From positions 19,679,502 to 19,743,501 of the forward strand of contig CM055737.1 of the NCBI GenBank assembly GCA_029465975.1: a stretch of DNA of 64,000 nt. Reading direction: 5' to 3'. Numbering within the stretch: position 1 is the stretch's first letter; each line of letters begins with the position of its first letter. A program made the position numbers and the translations under genes. The DNA comes from Dallia pectoralis (lineage: Eukaryota > Chordata > Actinopteri > Esociformes > Umbridae). This document shows, piece after piece, positions 10,255-23,455 of the stretch. The notes beneath the pieces were generated by a model, which searched no databases, was not told the DNA's origin, and saw only the letters and a program-made list of their open reading frames with translations.

Positions 10255-13200
10255 TCAAAAATTATAATTTAAACCACCATCCTCCCCTATTGAAATCAAA
10301 CTGTTTCCTCTACACATTGCTCCTTCAAAATCAAACAACTCCCATTTACTCAACAGACCCACATGAGCTCTAAATAGAGACACAAATAGGCTCCACACAT
10401 TCATTTTCTTCTTTTCAAAGAATGCATAATTCCTCCTACAATATATCGCATATCTCACAAAACTCATTACAATATTTAACAATCCAACATTCACCCCTCC
10501 CCATTTCCCCGACACCCCAAATAAAACCAATTCCTCCCACTCCAACTCCCTAAACACTTCTGCATTCCAATTCTTCCAAAGCATCTCCTTAACTTTACAA
10601 AAATATCCTGCCAATTCAGGACATTTAATAAACAGATGTAACAAATCCTCCGCTAGACTCCCACATACATCACATTCCCTCTGTACATCATGATTTATCT
10701 GATGCAAAACTATCTTTGTGTAAATTCTATTATGCCTAATTTTAAAATCCGTACCCTCACACTCAATTTTATTTCCATGCACATATAAGTTTTCCCAAAT
10801 AACACCAACCTCTTTTCCCGGAAACACCCGTCTCCACATCCCCTCTGATGCAGGCCTGTCCACCACCATGAGAAGACTGTACATTTGTTTTGTCTTTACT
10901 CCTGCAAATGATTCAGACTTGTCCCCATTTCGAATAAATAAGTACGGAAACACAAACAGATCTTCCCCCACCTCATCCTTATTTACAATTGCAACCCATT
11001 GCTCTGGTATGCTAGCTTTCACCTTGTTATACAAATTAATCACTGTGCCTCACACATTTTCAGTACACTCTCCCACAATGTCCACAATTGCCTGGTCCCT
11101 CAGAAACCCGGAATCACCACAAAAGAAAAATCTTTTATCATATGTAGGCCCGCTCTTATAAATAATGGGCTGTACAGCACTTTCCCTTCATTTAAAATGT
11201 TCGGATTTAAAAACACAGGCTGATTCATAACCAAGTCTTTATGCTCACACTTATAAGAGATAACAGGAAGAAATTCCCCCCAAGCTTTAAATACTTCCGC
11301 ATAGAAACCTGGAACCCGGTCACACATGGGCCTATTCCAGATCATTAGAAGCCCACTCTCCTCGCATCCACCAACCTCATATAGAAATTTTTTTAAGAAT
11401 GTCTTCCAACCATATTCTTCCAGCCCATATAAATACCTCTGTACCATTTTAACTCTTAAAGCTTTTCGTCTTGCATCAATGTCAATCAATTTAAGACCCC
11501 CATCTTTCAAATCAGCAGCAAGAGTGGCTCTGGATATCCTCGCCCCCTTCCCTCCCCACAAAAACTCTGATACCAGGGCCCTCAAGCCCCTCAGGACCCA
11601 ATCCGGCATCTCAAGGACACCTATGACATATACACACTTAGAAAGCAATAGAGAATTCACTACCACCACCTTCCCTTTTAAATGTAGAGTTCTCAACTTC
11701 CAAAAAGATAAGGTGTGTTTTATTTTATTTAGGACCCCTGTCCATGTCACATCCCGAGCCTCCCTTTCATCACTACCTAGGTTTACCCCTAGCACCTTTA
11801 TTAAAGCGTCTGCCTGATACATTATCTCTGTCTTCTCTACATTCACAATTGCACCAGATGCCCTCCCAAACATCCCAAAACACTCCATTATTTTATTGAC
11901 ACTCTCCACATCCCTAACAGTGCAAGTAGTATCATCTGCATACTGTTGCACTATGCTAACCCCCCTGGGAGCATAACACCTCTTATCAGTGGGTCAGATT
12001 TGAGCATAGCCGCCAATGGCTCTACTGACATACAGAAAAAAGCTGCAGACATCGGGCAACCCTGCCTTACCGACCTTTCCAAGGGAAAAGCATCCGTCAG
12101 CAGTCCATTACATTTCACTCTACTGAGGGCAGAACCGTACAGCAATCGAATCCAGTCTACCATCCGCTGGCCAAATCCAAAAGTCGTAAGTGTCTGCCAT
12201 AAATATCCATGCTCTACCCTATCAAAAGCCTTGTTGAAGTCCAGGCTTATTACTATACCTCCCTCAACAGACAATTGTCTAATCACATCCCGTAACGTAC
12301 ATACAATATCGGCTATATCCCTTCCAGGGACACTATATGCCTGATTTTCTGATATTATACTCCCCATTACTCTGTTGATTCTGGCGGCCAGGACCTTAGT
12401 CAATATTTTATAATCTGTATTCAAAAGACTTAACGGCCTATAATTTTCCAAATTCCCTTTACTTCCCTTGTTCTTATATAACATAATGACCGAACTTGTT
12501 GCCAATGATTCTGGGACTTCCTCTGCCCGTTCCATGTGCTGATACACTTCTAACAGAACAGGAGCAAGAATATCCACAAACGTTTTGTAAAACTCACTCG
12601 TCAGGCCATCTAAGCCAGGGCTTTTATTGCACTTCATGGACTTAATAGCCTCTCGTATCTCCTTCACTGTCAAGTCTGCATCACACATCAGACTCTCATC
12701 TGTAGATATTTTGGCACTAACATGACTTAACACTCTGTCAATACAGCCCTGGTCAGTGCTCCCCCTGGTATATAATCCTTTATAAAAACACTCAACAGTA
12801 TCCAAGACCCCCACTAAGTCAGTGACTTTCTCCCCACTTCCATTCTCCAGCTCAGTAATATACTTTCTTTCCTGTCTTTTCTTTTCCAATCCCAAAAAGA
12901 AAGAGGTACTTCTTTCCCCTTCTAATGCATATTGTACTCTGCTTCTCACAATAGCCCCCACACACCTACTTTTATCAAATTCATTTACCTCAGCTTGAGC
13001 TTGAATGAACCCTGCAATGTCATATCCCACCTCTGTTTCTGCTCTGTGTAACTCTCTCTCCATCTTTCTTCTGAGTTCCATTCCCTTCTTGTTTAATTGA
13101 GAACTCCTCTTTCTAGCATATTTAATGCTCATCTGTCTAATTCTATCTTTCAGCCCCTCCCACCAAACCCCAGGATTAACAATCCTAGACTTCCTGTTCA

Positions 13201-14029
13201 ATTCATCTTTAATACCAGTGGATATTAAATGTACATACTTTTCTTCTTTCAGCAGACCCGCATTTAAACACCATACTCCACCACCCCTATTAGGCTCACA
13301 GGGACCCAGAACAAACCTCATTGAGGCATGGTCACTCATAAAGTTAAACGTATAGCACATCTTCCTACAATCAGGCACCACATTTACACTTGCAAAACAG
13401 TAATCAATTCGACTTTGCTTAAGTTCGTTCAAAACAACCTGCCGCCTCGAGTACTCTCTTTTGCAGGGATGCATACCCCGCCATACATCACATAAATTAT
13501 GCGTATTCATAACCCCTGCCAAAACACCCTTTGACACGTCAGAGCGAAAGTAAGCACTCTTAGGTGCATCCAACGTTGTCATACGTACATTAAAATCCCC
13601 CACCAATATACAGTTCCCGCTACATTTTTGCCCAATCAACTTAAAAAAATGGGATCTTTCCACTTCGTTATTGGGTGCATAGACATTCATCAAGGTATAC
13701 ACAACATTCAGGTATTCAAATTGAATTATTAAAAGCCGTCCCTTGTCATCCGCATACAGCTGCTGTACATTCTGCACTACATCACCTCTAATCAAAATAG
13801 CAACCCCACACCTCCGTTCACCACCATTATTGAAATAAAGCTCCTCCGTCCACCTCTTCCTCACGTCAGCCATTTTAGAATGAGTCCAGTGAGTCTCCTG
13901 TAGGCACAAAATGTCTGCCCGTAGTGAGCCAACCACCTGATCAAATTTGCCCATATTCCTAAGGCTATTAATGTTCACAGAGATCACACTCACCATTAGA
14001 AGTATAAAGGAGATGGCGTATTTCCACAT
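10255..14029 (-). pseudogene. LINE B1 ORF2, APE endonuclease + reverse transcriptase, four lesions
   Basis: About 1,273 aa before damage. APE domain, residues 1-235: the N of VNINSL (N19), QETHW (E45), VYAPN, VGDFNV, SRIDYCF and MSDHAS match the catalytic set of L1-type endonucleases. The RT, about 480-745, has NKSPGLDGLTSEFYK, DFNKAFDRVEH (D near 597), RQGCP and YADD (11931-11942). A C-terminal CX2CX8HX4C is near 1135-1152. Breaks relative to B2: a one-base deletion near 11962, a 42-bp in-frame deletion near 11817, a one-base deletion near 11107, and an indel creating TGA near 11048. The first 692 residues, through RT motif B, are open. Predicted activity is nicking the 5S gene and copying element RNA in place. 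Confidence 0.93.
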
Positions 14030-15189
14030 CAGGAATTCTTTTTCTTCTTCTTTGTGGCCTTAGGCCTCCTCTCCTCCACAACTTTGGATCTAGCTCTTCT
14101 GACATCCTCCAACGATACCTCGCCACCAGAGTCTTTCCGCTTTGTGGATCCTTCACTCACACCCGAGACTCCTGGGAGCATTACCTGTTCATCTTCTACC
14201 CCCTCCAGGACGGCACTGGCTGCCCCCGGATAGGTTCCCGGTAGAGTCCCACTCCCAGCAGCAAATGCAGGGTCTTCTCCACTAACAATTACCCCATCCA
14301 TGACTGCCTCATCCAAGCTAGGTCCAATCTGGTCGACATCAGCTTCACCATCACTTTCCACATCTTCCTGTTGCTCCTCCTCCTGGTCATTCTCCTCCTC
14401 CGCGCCCTCATCCGTCTCTTCCACCATCTCCACTACTCCTCCCAAAAGCCCCGCAAGACACACACATTGCGTGCCCATTTCCCCACAGTCCGAGCATCGA
14501 CTCTCTTGCTGTTGATTGCACTCTCTTGCGTAGTGTCCCTGTGCCTTACATCGTCTACAGAAGAAATCCGGACACTCCCGAACGACGTGACCCGGTTGAA
14601 TGCAAACACGGCACACCTTCACCTGTCTGTCATGAATCACCCGGAAGTACTCCGGCCCCTCCATCGTGTCCAATTTAACTGAATAAGGCAGAGAGCGGAC
14701 ACTCTCCGTGAATTTCACCTTACAGAACCTTGTTCCATCTGCTACATCCGTCCCCGGCCAATTTCTCCTCTTGATAGGAGATACTGCAGACACCCCCCAA
14801 AACTGCAATTTGGCCAAAATAATTTTGTCCTCAATATATACAGGCAGATTCAAAAAGGATACTACCATTTCATCTGCAGATATGTCTTTTGCCATCACTC
14901 GACATGACTTAATCTTCAGACCGTCCATTAATTTCTCCTTCCCACGTTCATGTGACATAGTGACTTCATATTTCTGGTTTCCTTTGAACCTGCACCCATT
15001 CACCTGGCCACACGCTTCCTTGATACCCCGTTATAGTTCCATCAAAGTTAACTTTTCTTCCCCAGTGATATCTACCGCCACCGTCAAATTCTTGTCATAC
15101 ACTTTTCCAATTCGTGTTGTTTCCGCAGAACCACCATTCCGCTGTCCTACCCCAATCATTGGTCTTCCTATACCTGACTGATCCACCAT
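14029..15189 (-). pseudogene. LINE B1 ORF1, zinc-knuckle protein with one nonsense codon
   Basis: Collinear with the intact 386-aa ORF1 of B2. The start ATG (15187-15189) has A at -3 and G at +4. The only obvious break is codon 53, TTA to TAA (15031-15033). Reading is otherwise open from the internal Met at 15003 to the stop at 14029, which overlaps the ORF2 start by one base (TGATG). Two CCHC knuckles, a third Cys cluster, an acidic stretch and a lysine-rich C-terminus are all present. Similar fish sequences are often labelled ZCCHC3-like. Confidence 0.9.
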
Positions 15190-15403
15190 TGTAGTCTGTC
15201 AAAAGTTTCCCAAAAGATGTAGAAAAAAGGGTACAGGGTTCCCCAAACGGCCCTGGCCGCTGGGGAACAACAAAAAAATAACAAGACAACCCAAAACCAC
15301 TAAATTCAAAAAAAACACACACAAACAAAACTAGAGAGTAGTCCACAAAGAAACTCCCCCAATCTCAAACACAGTCAGCAATCAGCAACACCTGGCTCAA
15401 ACT

Positions 15404-15469
15404 CCCGACCCTGCTTGGCTTCCGAGCTCAGACGAGATCGGGTGTTTTCAGGGTGGTGTGGCCGTAAGC
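15404..15469 (-). pseudogene. 5' fragment of the 5S gene at the LINE B1 5' junction
   Basis: Nucleotides 1-66 of 5S, ending CAGGGTCGGG just before the LINE leader. It carries T43 to G (CTGAGCTCGG), a change shared with the equivalent fragment at B2, and G27 to A, which is not shared. Confidence 0.87.
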
Positions 15470-17889
15470 TATAAGAACATTTGAAAATACAGCTCTTATC
15501 GATTTCTTCACTGTATAATTAACTTTTTGATTGATTGTTTCTTCCCGCCAAGAAAATAACAAAATGCTTACAACACTAGATATTCCTAGGCGGTCTCCCA
15601 TCCAAGTACTAACCAAGCCCGACGCTGCTTGGCTTCCGAGATCAGAAGAGATCGGGTGTTTTCAGTGTGGTGTGGCCGTAAGCTAATGGAAAAGTTGAAA
15701 TTACAGCTCTTATTGATTTCTTTACTGCATTATTAACTTTTTGATTGATTGTTTCTTCCCGCCAAGAAAATAAAAAAATGCTTACAACACTAGATATTCC
15801 TAGGCGGTCTCCCATCCAAGTACTAACCAAGCCCGACCCTGCTTGGCTTCCAAGATCAGACGAGATCGGGCGTTTTCAGGGTCGTGAGGCCGTAAGCTAT
15901 TAGAGAACTTGAAAATACAGCTGTTATTGATTTCTTCACTGCATAATTAACTTTTTGATTGATTGTTTCTTCCCGCCAAGAAAATAACAAAATGCTTACA
16001 ACAGTAGATATTCCTAGGTGGTCTCCCATCCAATTACTAACCAAGCCCGACCCGGCTTGGCTTCCGAAATCAGACGAGATCGGGCGTTTTCAGGCTGATG
16101 TGGCCGCAAGCTGTTAGAAAAGTTGAAATTACAGCTCTTATTGATTTCTTCACTGCATAATTAACTTTTTGATTGATTGTTTCTTCCCGCCAAGAAAATA
16201 ACAATATGCTTACAACACTAGATATTCCTAGGCGGTCTCCCATCCAAGTACTAACCAAGCCCGACGCTGCTTGGCTTCCGAGATCAGAAGAGATCGGGTG
16301 TTTTCAGTGTGGTGTGGCCGTAAGCTAATGGAAAAGTTGAAATTACAGCTCTTATTGATTTCTTTACTGCATTATTAACTTTTTGATTGATTGTTTCTTC
16401 CCGCCAAGAAAATAAAAAAATGCTTACAACACTAGATATTCCTAGGCGGTCTCCCATCCAAGTACTAACCAAGCCCGACCCTGCTTGGCTTCCAAGATCA
16501 GACGAGATCGGGCGTTTTCAGGCTGATGTGGCCGCAAGCTGTTAGAAAAGTTGAAATTACAGCTCTTATTGATTTCTTCACTGCATAATTAACTTTTTGA
16601 TTGATTGTTTCTTCCCGCCAAGAAAATAACAATATGCTTACAACACTAGATATTCCTAGGCGGTCTCCCATCCAATTACTAACCAAGCCCGACACTGCTT
16701 GGCTTCCGAGATCAGGCGTTTTCAGGGTGGTGTGGCCGTAAGCTATTAGAGCAGTTGAAAATACAGCTCTTATCGATTTCTTCACTGCATAATTAACTTT
16801 TTGATTGATTGTTTCTTCCCGCCAATAAAATAATAAAATGCTTACAACACTAGATATTCCTAGGCGGTCTCCCATCAAATTACTAACCAAGCCCGACCCT
16901 GCTTGGCTTCCGAGATCAGGCGTTTTCAGGGTGGTGTGGCCGTAAGCTATTAGAGCAGTTGAAAATACAGCTCTTATTGATTTCTTCACTGCATAATTAA
17001 CTTTTTGATTGATTGTTTCTTCCCGCCAAGTAAATAGCAAAATGCTTACAACACTAGATATTCATAGGCGGTCTCCCATCCAAGTACTAAACAAGCCCGA
17101 CCCTGCTTGGCTTCCGAGATCAGAAGAGATCGGGTGTTTTCAGGCTGGTGTGGCCGTAAGCTATTAGACAAGTTGAAATTACAGCTCTTATTCATTTCTT
17201 CACTGCATAATTAACTTTTTGATTGATTGTTTCTTCCCGCCAAGAAAATGACAAAGTGCTTACAAGACTAGATATTCCTAGGCGGTCTCCCATCCAAGTA
17301 CTAACCAAGCCCGACCCTGCTTGGCTTCCGAGATCAGACGAGATCGGGCGTTTTCAGGGTGGTGTGGCCGTAAGCTATTAGAACATTTGAAAATACAGCT
17401 CTGATTGATTTCTTCACTGCATAATAAACTTTTTGATTGATTGTTTCTTCCCGCCAAGAAAATAACAAAATGCTTACAACACTAGATATTCCTAGGCGGT
17501 CTCCCATCCAAGTACTAAACAAGCCCGACCCTGCTTGGCTTCCGAGATCAGACAATTTCAGGGTGGTGTGGCCGTAAGCTATAATAACATTTGAAAATAC
17601 AGCTCTTATTGATTTCTTCACTGCATAATTAACTTTTTGATTGATTGTTTCTTCCCGCCAAGAAAATAACAAAATGCTTACAATGCTAGATTTTCCTAGG
17701 CGGTCTCCCATCCAAGTACTAACCAAGCCCGACCCTGCTTGGCTTCCGATATCAGACGAGATCGGGCGTTTTTCAGGGTGGTGTGGCCGTAAGCTATTAG
17801 CACATTTGAAAATACAGCTCTTATTGATTTCTTCACTGAATAATTAACTTTTTGATTCATTGTTTCTTCCCGCCAAGAAAATAACAAAA

Positions 17890-18008
17890 GGCTTACAACA
17901 CTAGATATTCCTAGGCGGTCTCCCATCCAAGTACTAACCAAGCCCGACCCTGCTTGGCTTCCGAGATCAGACGAGATCGGGCGTTTTCAGGGTGGTGTGG
18001 CCGTAAGC
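17890..18008 (-). rRNA. 5S rRNA gene, full length
   Basis: A complete 119-nt copy matching the array consensus in the arm and promoter boxes. The base after GTAAGC is C rather than A, which shortens the first terminator T run. Confidence 0.87.
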
Positions 18009-19152
18009 TATTAGAACATTTGAAAATACAGCTCTTATTGATTTCTTCTCTGCATAATTAACTTTTTGATTGATTGTTTCTTCCCGCCAAGAAAATAACA
18101 ACGGGCTTACAACACTAGATATTCCTAGCCGGTCTCCCATCCAAGTACTAACCAAACCCGACCCTGCTTGGCTTCCGAGATCAGACGAGATCGGGCGTTT
18201 TCAGGGTGATGTGGCCCCAAGCTGTTATAAAATTTGAAATTACAGCTCTTATTGATTTCTTCTCTGCATAATTAACTTTTTGATTGATTGTTTCTTCCCG
18301 CCGAGAAAATAACAAAAGGCTTACAACAGTGGATATTCCTAGGCGGTCTCCCATCCAAGTACTAACCAAGCCCGACCCTGCTTGGCTTCCGAGATCAGAC
18401 GAGATCGGGCGTTTTCAGGGTGGTGTGGCCGTAAGCTATTAGAACATTTGAAAATACAGCTCTGATTGATTTCTCACTGCATAATTAACTTTTTGATTGA
18501 TTGTTTCTTCCCGCCAAGAAAATAACAAAATGCTTACAACACTAGATATTCCTAGGCGGTCTCCCATCCAAGTACTAAACAAGCCCGACCCTGCTTGGCT
18601 TCCGAGATCAGACGAGATCGGGCAATTTCAGGGTGGTGTGGCCGTAAGCTATAATAACATTTGAAAATACAGCTCTTATTGATTTCTTGACTGCATAATT
18701 AACTTTTTGATTGATTGTTTCTTCCCGCCAAGAAAATAACAAAAGGCTTACAACACTAGATAATCCTAGGCGGTCTCCCATCCAATTACTAACCAAGCCC
18801 GACCCTGCTTGGCTTCCGAGATCAGGCGTTTTCAGGGTGGTGTGGACATAAGCTATTAGAACATTTGAAAATACAGCTCTAAATGATTTCTTCACTGCAT
18901 AATTAACTTTTTGATTGATTGTTTCTTCCCGCCAAGAAAATAACAAAATGCTCACAACACTAGATATTCCTAGGCGGTCTCCCATCCAAGTACTAACCAA
19001 GCCCGACCCTGCTTGGCTTCCGAGATCGGGCGTTTACAGGGTGATGTGGCCGCAAGCTGTTATAGAAGTTGAAATTACAGCTCTTATTGATTTCTTCACT
19101 GCATAATTACCTTTTTGATTAATTGTTTCTTCCCGCCAAGAAAATAACAAAA

Positions 19153-19245
19153 GGCTTACAACACTAGATATTCCTCGGCGGTCTCCCATCCAAGTACTAA
19201 CCTAGCCGGACCCTGCTTGGCTTCCGAGATCAGACGAGATCGGGC
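19153..19245 (-). pseudogene. 3' fragment of the 5S gene split by LINE C
   Basis: Nucleotides 27-119; the LINE poly(A) joins at GCCCGATCTCG, one base further in than at B1 and B2 (C26 is lost). The internal promoter is kept. The matching 5' part would lie in or beyond the gap at 25501-26000. Confidence 0.82.
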
Positions 19246-19475
19246 TTTTTTTTTCTCTTTTTATTATAAAAACCCATATCTTACAATATTTACAGTGAGT
19301 TACATGGTGTACACCTTATACAACATATGGGCAGGCAAACAATTTACCCGTCCCTTAATCAAAGAAATTGAAACCAAACAGAAAACCATGAGACACAAAC
19401 TGACTGCACCTCCAACCTTCCACATCTCTTTACATTTAATACAGACAAAAAATAAACCACCATTATACCTTGCTT
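19246..19475 (-). other. 3' UTR and poly(A) tail of LINE C
   Basis: About 230 nt after the ORF2 stop, with the T-rich (poly(A) complement) end at 19246-19255. Longer than the roughly 133-nt 3' UTR of copies B1 and B2. Confidence 0.75.
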
Positions 19476-21434
19476 TCAAAAATTGTAATCTATCCCACCA
19501 TCCTCCCTTTTAGTAAACAATCTGTTTCCTGCTACGAACAATTCATCACAGTCCTCCCGCTTATCAGCTACGAACATACCCATATGCTTCTTAAACATTG
19601 CCACAAACAAACTCCACACGTCTACCTCTTTCCCTTCAAAAAAAGCATAATTTCTTCGACAGTAAACGGTATACCTCACAAAACTCAGTACAATGTTCAA
19701 TAAATTCACATTCGGTCCCTTGTACCTATCATTCACTCCAAATAACACTAATTTGTCCCAAGGGTACTCCCCTAGAACCTCTCCGTCCCAATTATTTTCC
19801 AACATGTGGCTTATTTTAGCATAGAAATCCTTTAGCTCATGGCATTCCACATACATGTGCAACAGGGTTTCTGGTGCAGAGCCACACACATCACATTCCC
19901 TACGAATGTCCTTGTTGATCTGATGAAGCACCACTTTTGTGAAAATTCTGTTGTGTCTTATCATGAAATCATTATTCCCAAACTCCGCCTTATTCAAACG
20001 TAAATGTAAATTCTCCCACAACTGTCCCGGGTCCATCCCCGGAAACACACGCGCCCAAATCCTTTCGCCAGCAGGCCGCTCAGTCACCAGTAACAGCTTA
20101 TACCACTGCTTGGTTGCAACTCTAGCCAGGGATTTTTTTACATCTCCATCGCCAACATATAGGTTTGGGAATACAAATAAATCCTCCCCCTTCTCATCAT
20201 TATTAATAATCGACACCCAGTCCTCTGGTATGCTCTCTTTCACCCTTTCAAAGACATGCCGCACTGTACCCGCCCATACATTGTCATTGACATCGGTCAC
20301 CATGTCTACAACAGCATGTGCTCTCAGAAAACCTGGAACAACTTCATACACAAAATCCTTTATCAGTCTTAATCCCGACCTCATAAAAATAGGATTATAT
20401 AACACTTTATCATCATACCGAATTTTTGGATTTAAAAACACAGACTGATTAAGGACCAGGTCCTTATGGTTACATACATATTGGACCCTTGGGAGCACTT
20501 CCCCCATGCCTGCAACACTTCCATATAGAACCCCGGGACCATTCTATACATCGGCTTTTTCCAAACCATCAACAACCCGCTCTCTTCGCATCCGCCATAC
20601 TCATATAAATAATGGCAAAAGAAAGTCTTCCAGCCGTAGCTCTCTTTACCATATAAATACTTCTGTACCATTTTAATTCGAAACACCTTCCTCTTCGTAT
20701 CAATATCTACTAATTTAAGCCCCCCCTCTCTATACTCAGCTGCAAGCGTAGCTCTTGATATTCTCGGACCTTTGCCTTTCCACAAAAACTCTGAAACAAA
20801 CCCTTGCATCCCCTTTAAGACCCACTCCGGCATCTCCATCACACCCAAAAAATAAACACACTTAGACAACACCAAAGAATTCACCACTACCACTCTCCCC
20901 TTTAAATTAAGGTTCCTCAATCTCCAGAACGCTAAAAGCTGTTTCATCCTATTCAATACACCTGTCCACGTCATGTCACACACCTCCCTCTCTTCACTAC
21001 CAAAGTATATCCCTAGTGCCTTAATCTGCCCCTCCACTTGCTTAAAGTGATGGCAGCTCCTAAAATCAACAACCTGTCCTACATACATCACCTCTGTCTT
21101 ATCTACATTCACTGTAGCACCGGACGCTCTCCCAAATAACTCCACACATTCTCTAATCCTATTCACACTTGCTACATCTCTCACTGTACAGGTAAGGTCA
21201 TCTGCATACTGGTGTACCAAACTGATACTCCCATCCGGAAGTTCAACGCCTTTGATATTCATATCACCCTTTAGGAAAGATGCCAGAGGCTCCACCGATA
21301 TACAAAACAATGCTGCCGACAATGGGCACCCTTGTCTCACTGACCGCCCCAATGGAAAAGCATCCGTAAGCACTCCATTACACTTCACCCTACTTACAGC
21401 CGAGCCATACAACAACTGTATCCAAGCTATCATC
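19476..21434 (-). pseudogene. LINE C ORF2, C-terminal part (RT motif B to CCHC)
   Basis: Reads from MIAWIQLLYGSAVSRVKCNG through RQGCPLSAALF, YADD (21197-21208), NLKGRVVVVNSLVLSKCVY and the CDVCGSAPETLLHMYVEC motif to the stop at 19476. One frameshift near 20505, in a CCCCC run, splits it into two open segments. The upstream part of the same gene continues at 23901 beyond the nested L2. Confidence 0.9.
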
Positions 21435-22656
21435 CTTGTTCAGTCCGGTTTTAGACCCCATCATAGCACTGAGACTGCACTTGTTAAGGTGGTAAACGAC
21501 CTTTTATTGGCTTCTGACAAAGGTTCTGCATCTCTCCTATTGCTTCTTGATCTTAGTGCTGCCTTTGACACTATTGATCACTCCCTTCTCTTGGAGAGAT
21601 TAGAGACCCTTGTTGGGCTAAGAGGACATGTTCTCGATTGGTTTAGATCTTATTTATCAGATAGACTTCAGTTTGTTTGTGTAGATGGCTTATCCTCTAA
21701 CAAATCAAAGGTATGCTTTGGTGTTCCACAAGGCTCAGTCTTAGGACCACTTCTGTTCTCACTCTATATGTTACCTTTGGGTAATGTAATTCGAAAACAT
21801 AATGTCAATTTTCACTGCTATGCCGATGACACGCAGCTGTATATTTCTATGAAACATGGAGAAGCCCCTAAATTAGCCACTATGGAAGCTTGTGTTTCAG
21901 ATATACGAAGGTGGATGACAGAGAATTTTCTGCTCCTAAATTCAGATAAAACTGAAATGCTAGTTTTAGGACCTAAGAAACAGAGAGATTTATTGACAGA
22001 CCTTACGCTGAACCTAAACGGATGTATAGTCATTTCACAAAAACGTCAAAAACCTTGGAGTGACCCTTGACCCGGATCTCTCATTTGACGATCACATAAA
22101 ATATATTTCAAGGACAGCATTTTTCCATCTTCGAATATTGCAAAAATCAGATGATTTATCAAAAATTGATGCAGAAAAACTAATCCATGCTTTTGTTACC
22201 TCAAGATTAGATTATTGCAATGTTCTATTCTCTGGTTACCCTGATAAATCAGTAAACAAACTTCAATTAGTACTTAATACGGCTGCTAGAATCTTAACTA
22301 GAACTAAGAAATTTGACCACATTAACCCAGTATTAGCCTCTTTACATTGGCTGCCTGTTAAGGCGAGGGCAGACTTTAAAGTACTACTGTTAACATACAA
22401 AGCTTTACATCAACTTGCTCCCACCTACCTCGCTGAATTAGTCCAGCCATACATACCCACGCGTAACCTTAGATCTAAGGATGCCGGTCTCCTAATTGTA
22501 CCTAAAATTTCGAAACAAACAGCTGGAGGTAGAGCCTTCTCCTATAGAGCTCCTCTATTATGGAATGAGTTGCCAATCTGGGTTAGAAATGTAGATTCTG
22601 TTCAAACCTTTAAATCACAATTAAAAACATATCTTTTCAGTAAGGTCTATGGTTAA
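21435..22656 (+). pseudogene. L2 reverse transcriptase, truncated, one frameshift
   Basis: RT motifs in order: QSGFRPHHSTETAL, LLDLSAAFDTIDHSLLLERL, GVPQGSVLGPLLFSLYM, YADD (21819-21830) and LNSDKTEMLVLG. A one-base shift near 22040 moves reading to the frame that continues VTLDPDLSFDDHIK and the L2/CR1 C-terminal region (SRLDYCNVLFSG, LHWLPVKARADFKVLLLTYKAL, and a final segment ending near 22656). The endonuclease and N-terminal RT are missing through 5' truncation. It would copy L2 RNA by target-primed reverse transcription if complete. Confidence 0.9.
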
Positions 22657-22769
22657 GTGTAATATGGCCCAGGGTACGAAGGTTGAACGGAAGGCTCGGA
22701 TCTCATTCTGCCCTGCTGTCTTTGCCTTGCGGGTTCACATCTCCCCTGGGGTGTCCTCTCGATTGCTGC

Positions 22770-23140
22770 CTGGGGGGTGGAGTCACTGGCTCGCTATGGT
22801 TCCCTGTTGTTGCCTCTCGAGTAGCTTTTTGAGCAAAAACGATACCTCCAGGCTGCTGCCTGGGGGGTGGAGTCACTGGTTCGCTTAGCTCTCCTTTGTT
22901 CGCTCAATCCGAGTAGCTGGTGAATTAAACTCTGATTATCCCAGTTAACTGTGGGGAGGAGTCACTGGTTCGCTATAGTGCTCCGTTGCAGCCTCAATTC
23001 GAGTAGCTTTGTGAGCAAAAACTAAACCTCCCATATGCTCCTCGGAGTGTGGATGTCACTGGCTCGCTATAGCTCTTGTTTGTTCCACCAGCTCGAGTAA
23101 CTTTGTGAGCAAAAACTAAACCTGCCCGAGTGGTCATGGT
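22770..23140 (+). repeat. about 90-bp minisatellite in the L2 3' region, 4 imperfect units
   Basis: GGAGTCACTGG recurs at about 22779, 22869 and 22958, with GGATGTCACTGG at about 23051. Each is followed by a TCGCT box, a CTCGAGTAG-like box and GAGCAAAAAC. Spacing is 90, 89 and 93 bp. Confidence 0.75.
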
Positions 23141-23239
23141 CGATTGGCGTCCCTGGGTTGATGCTCGGCATAGTGGGTGGGTGTTTTCCGGCCTATTGGG
23201 CCCTGTTTCGGGGTTTACCCTGTTCAGGGCCCCAGCTTC

Positions 23240-23455
23240 ACTGGACCCCCCTGTCTCATTCTAAGATCTATGCTGCTATACTATGGTGCCGGGGACGTAG
23301 GGAACCAGGGTGCCTAATCTTTCCTGTGTCCTGTCTCTACTAACATCTGTCTGGACTTGTCCTGGGTTTACCCGTTCATGGCCATTGTCTCACTAACCCC
23401 CCTGTCTCCTTTTAAAGTATTATGTTCGGTATACTATTGTGCCGGGAACTAGTGT
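23240..23455 (+). repeat. two-copy imperfect repeat of about 151 bp in the L2 3' region
   Basis: CCCCCTGTCTC followed by a TATACTATGGTGCCGGG-like stretch occurs near 23246 and again near 23397-23450 with several substitutions. No open frame of note; it looks like a duplicated 3' UTR module. Confidence 0.5.

Larger units (their letters stand above)
10121..15403 (-). mobile_element. 5S-targeted non-LTR retrotransposon, Tx1/Mutsu-like, copy 'B1'
   Basis: A 5,283-bp full-length element on -, sense to the 5S genes. 5' leader 15190-15403, ORF1, ORF2 joined by TGATG, 3' UTR 10121-10254 ending in AATAAAAGAG and a poly(A). It is nearly identical by eye to copy B2 at 40864-46188, but its outer 5S flanks differ. 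Lesions relative to B2 are a nonsense codon in ORF1, two single-base deletions in ORF2, a 42-bp in-frame deletion and a small indel that makes a stop. The 5' junction follows nt 66 of 5S and the 3' junction precedes nt 26. Confidence 0.93.
15404..19245 (-). rRNA. 5S rRNA gene tandem array, about 18 units
   Basis: The - strand array between LINE B1 and LINE C. Units are 214 bp, with 204-bp units where 10 nt of the helix III arm are missing (near 16706, 16915, 18823 and 19022). An adjacent pair of units, 15642-16044, recurs closely at 16284-16500, including GGGTGTTTTCAGTGTGG, showing recent local duplication. Confidence 0.95.

Noticed and set aside
10868..15181. Frames on + such as 11326-11817, 14300-14515 and 14708-15181, and the matching ones at 41609-45966
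   Set aside because: Antisense shadows of LINE ORF1 and ORF2; the opposite strand carries the zinc-knuckle, APE and RT motifs.
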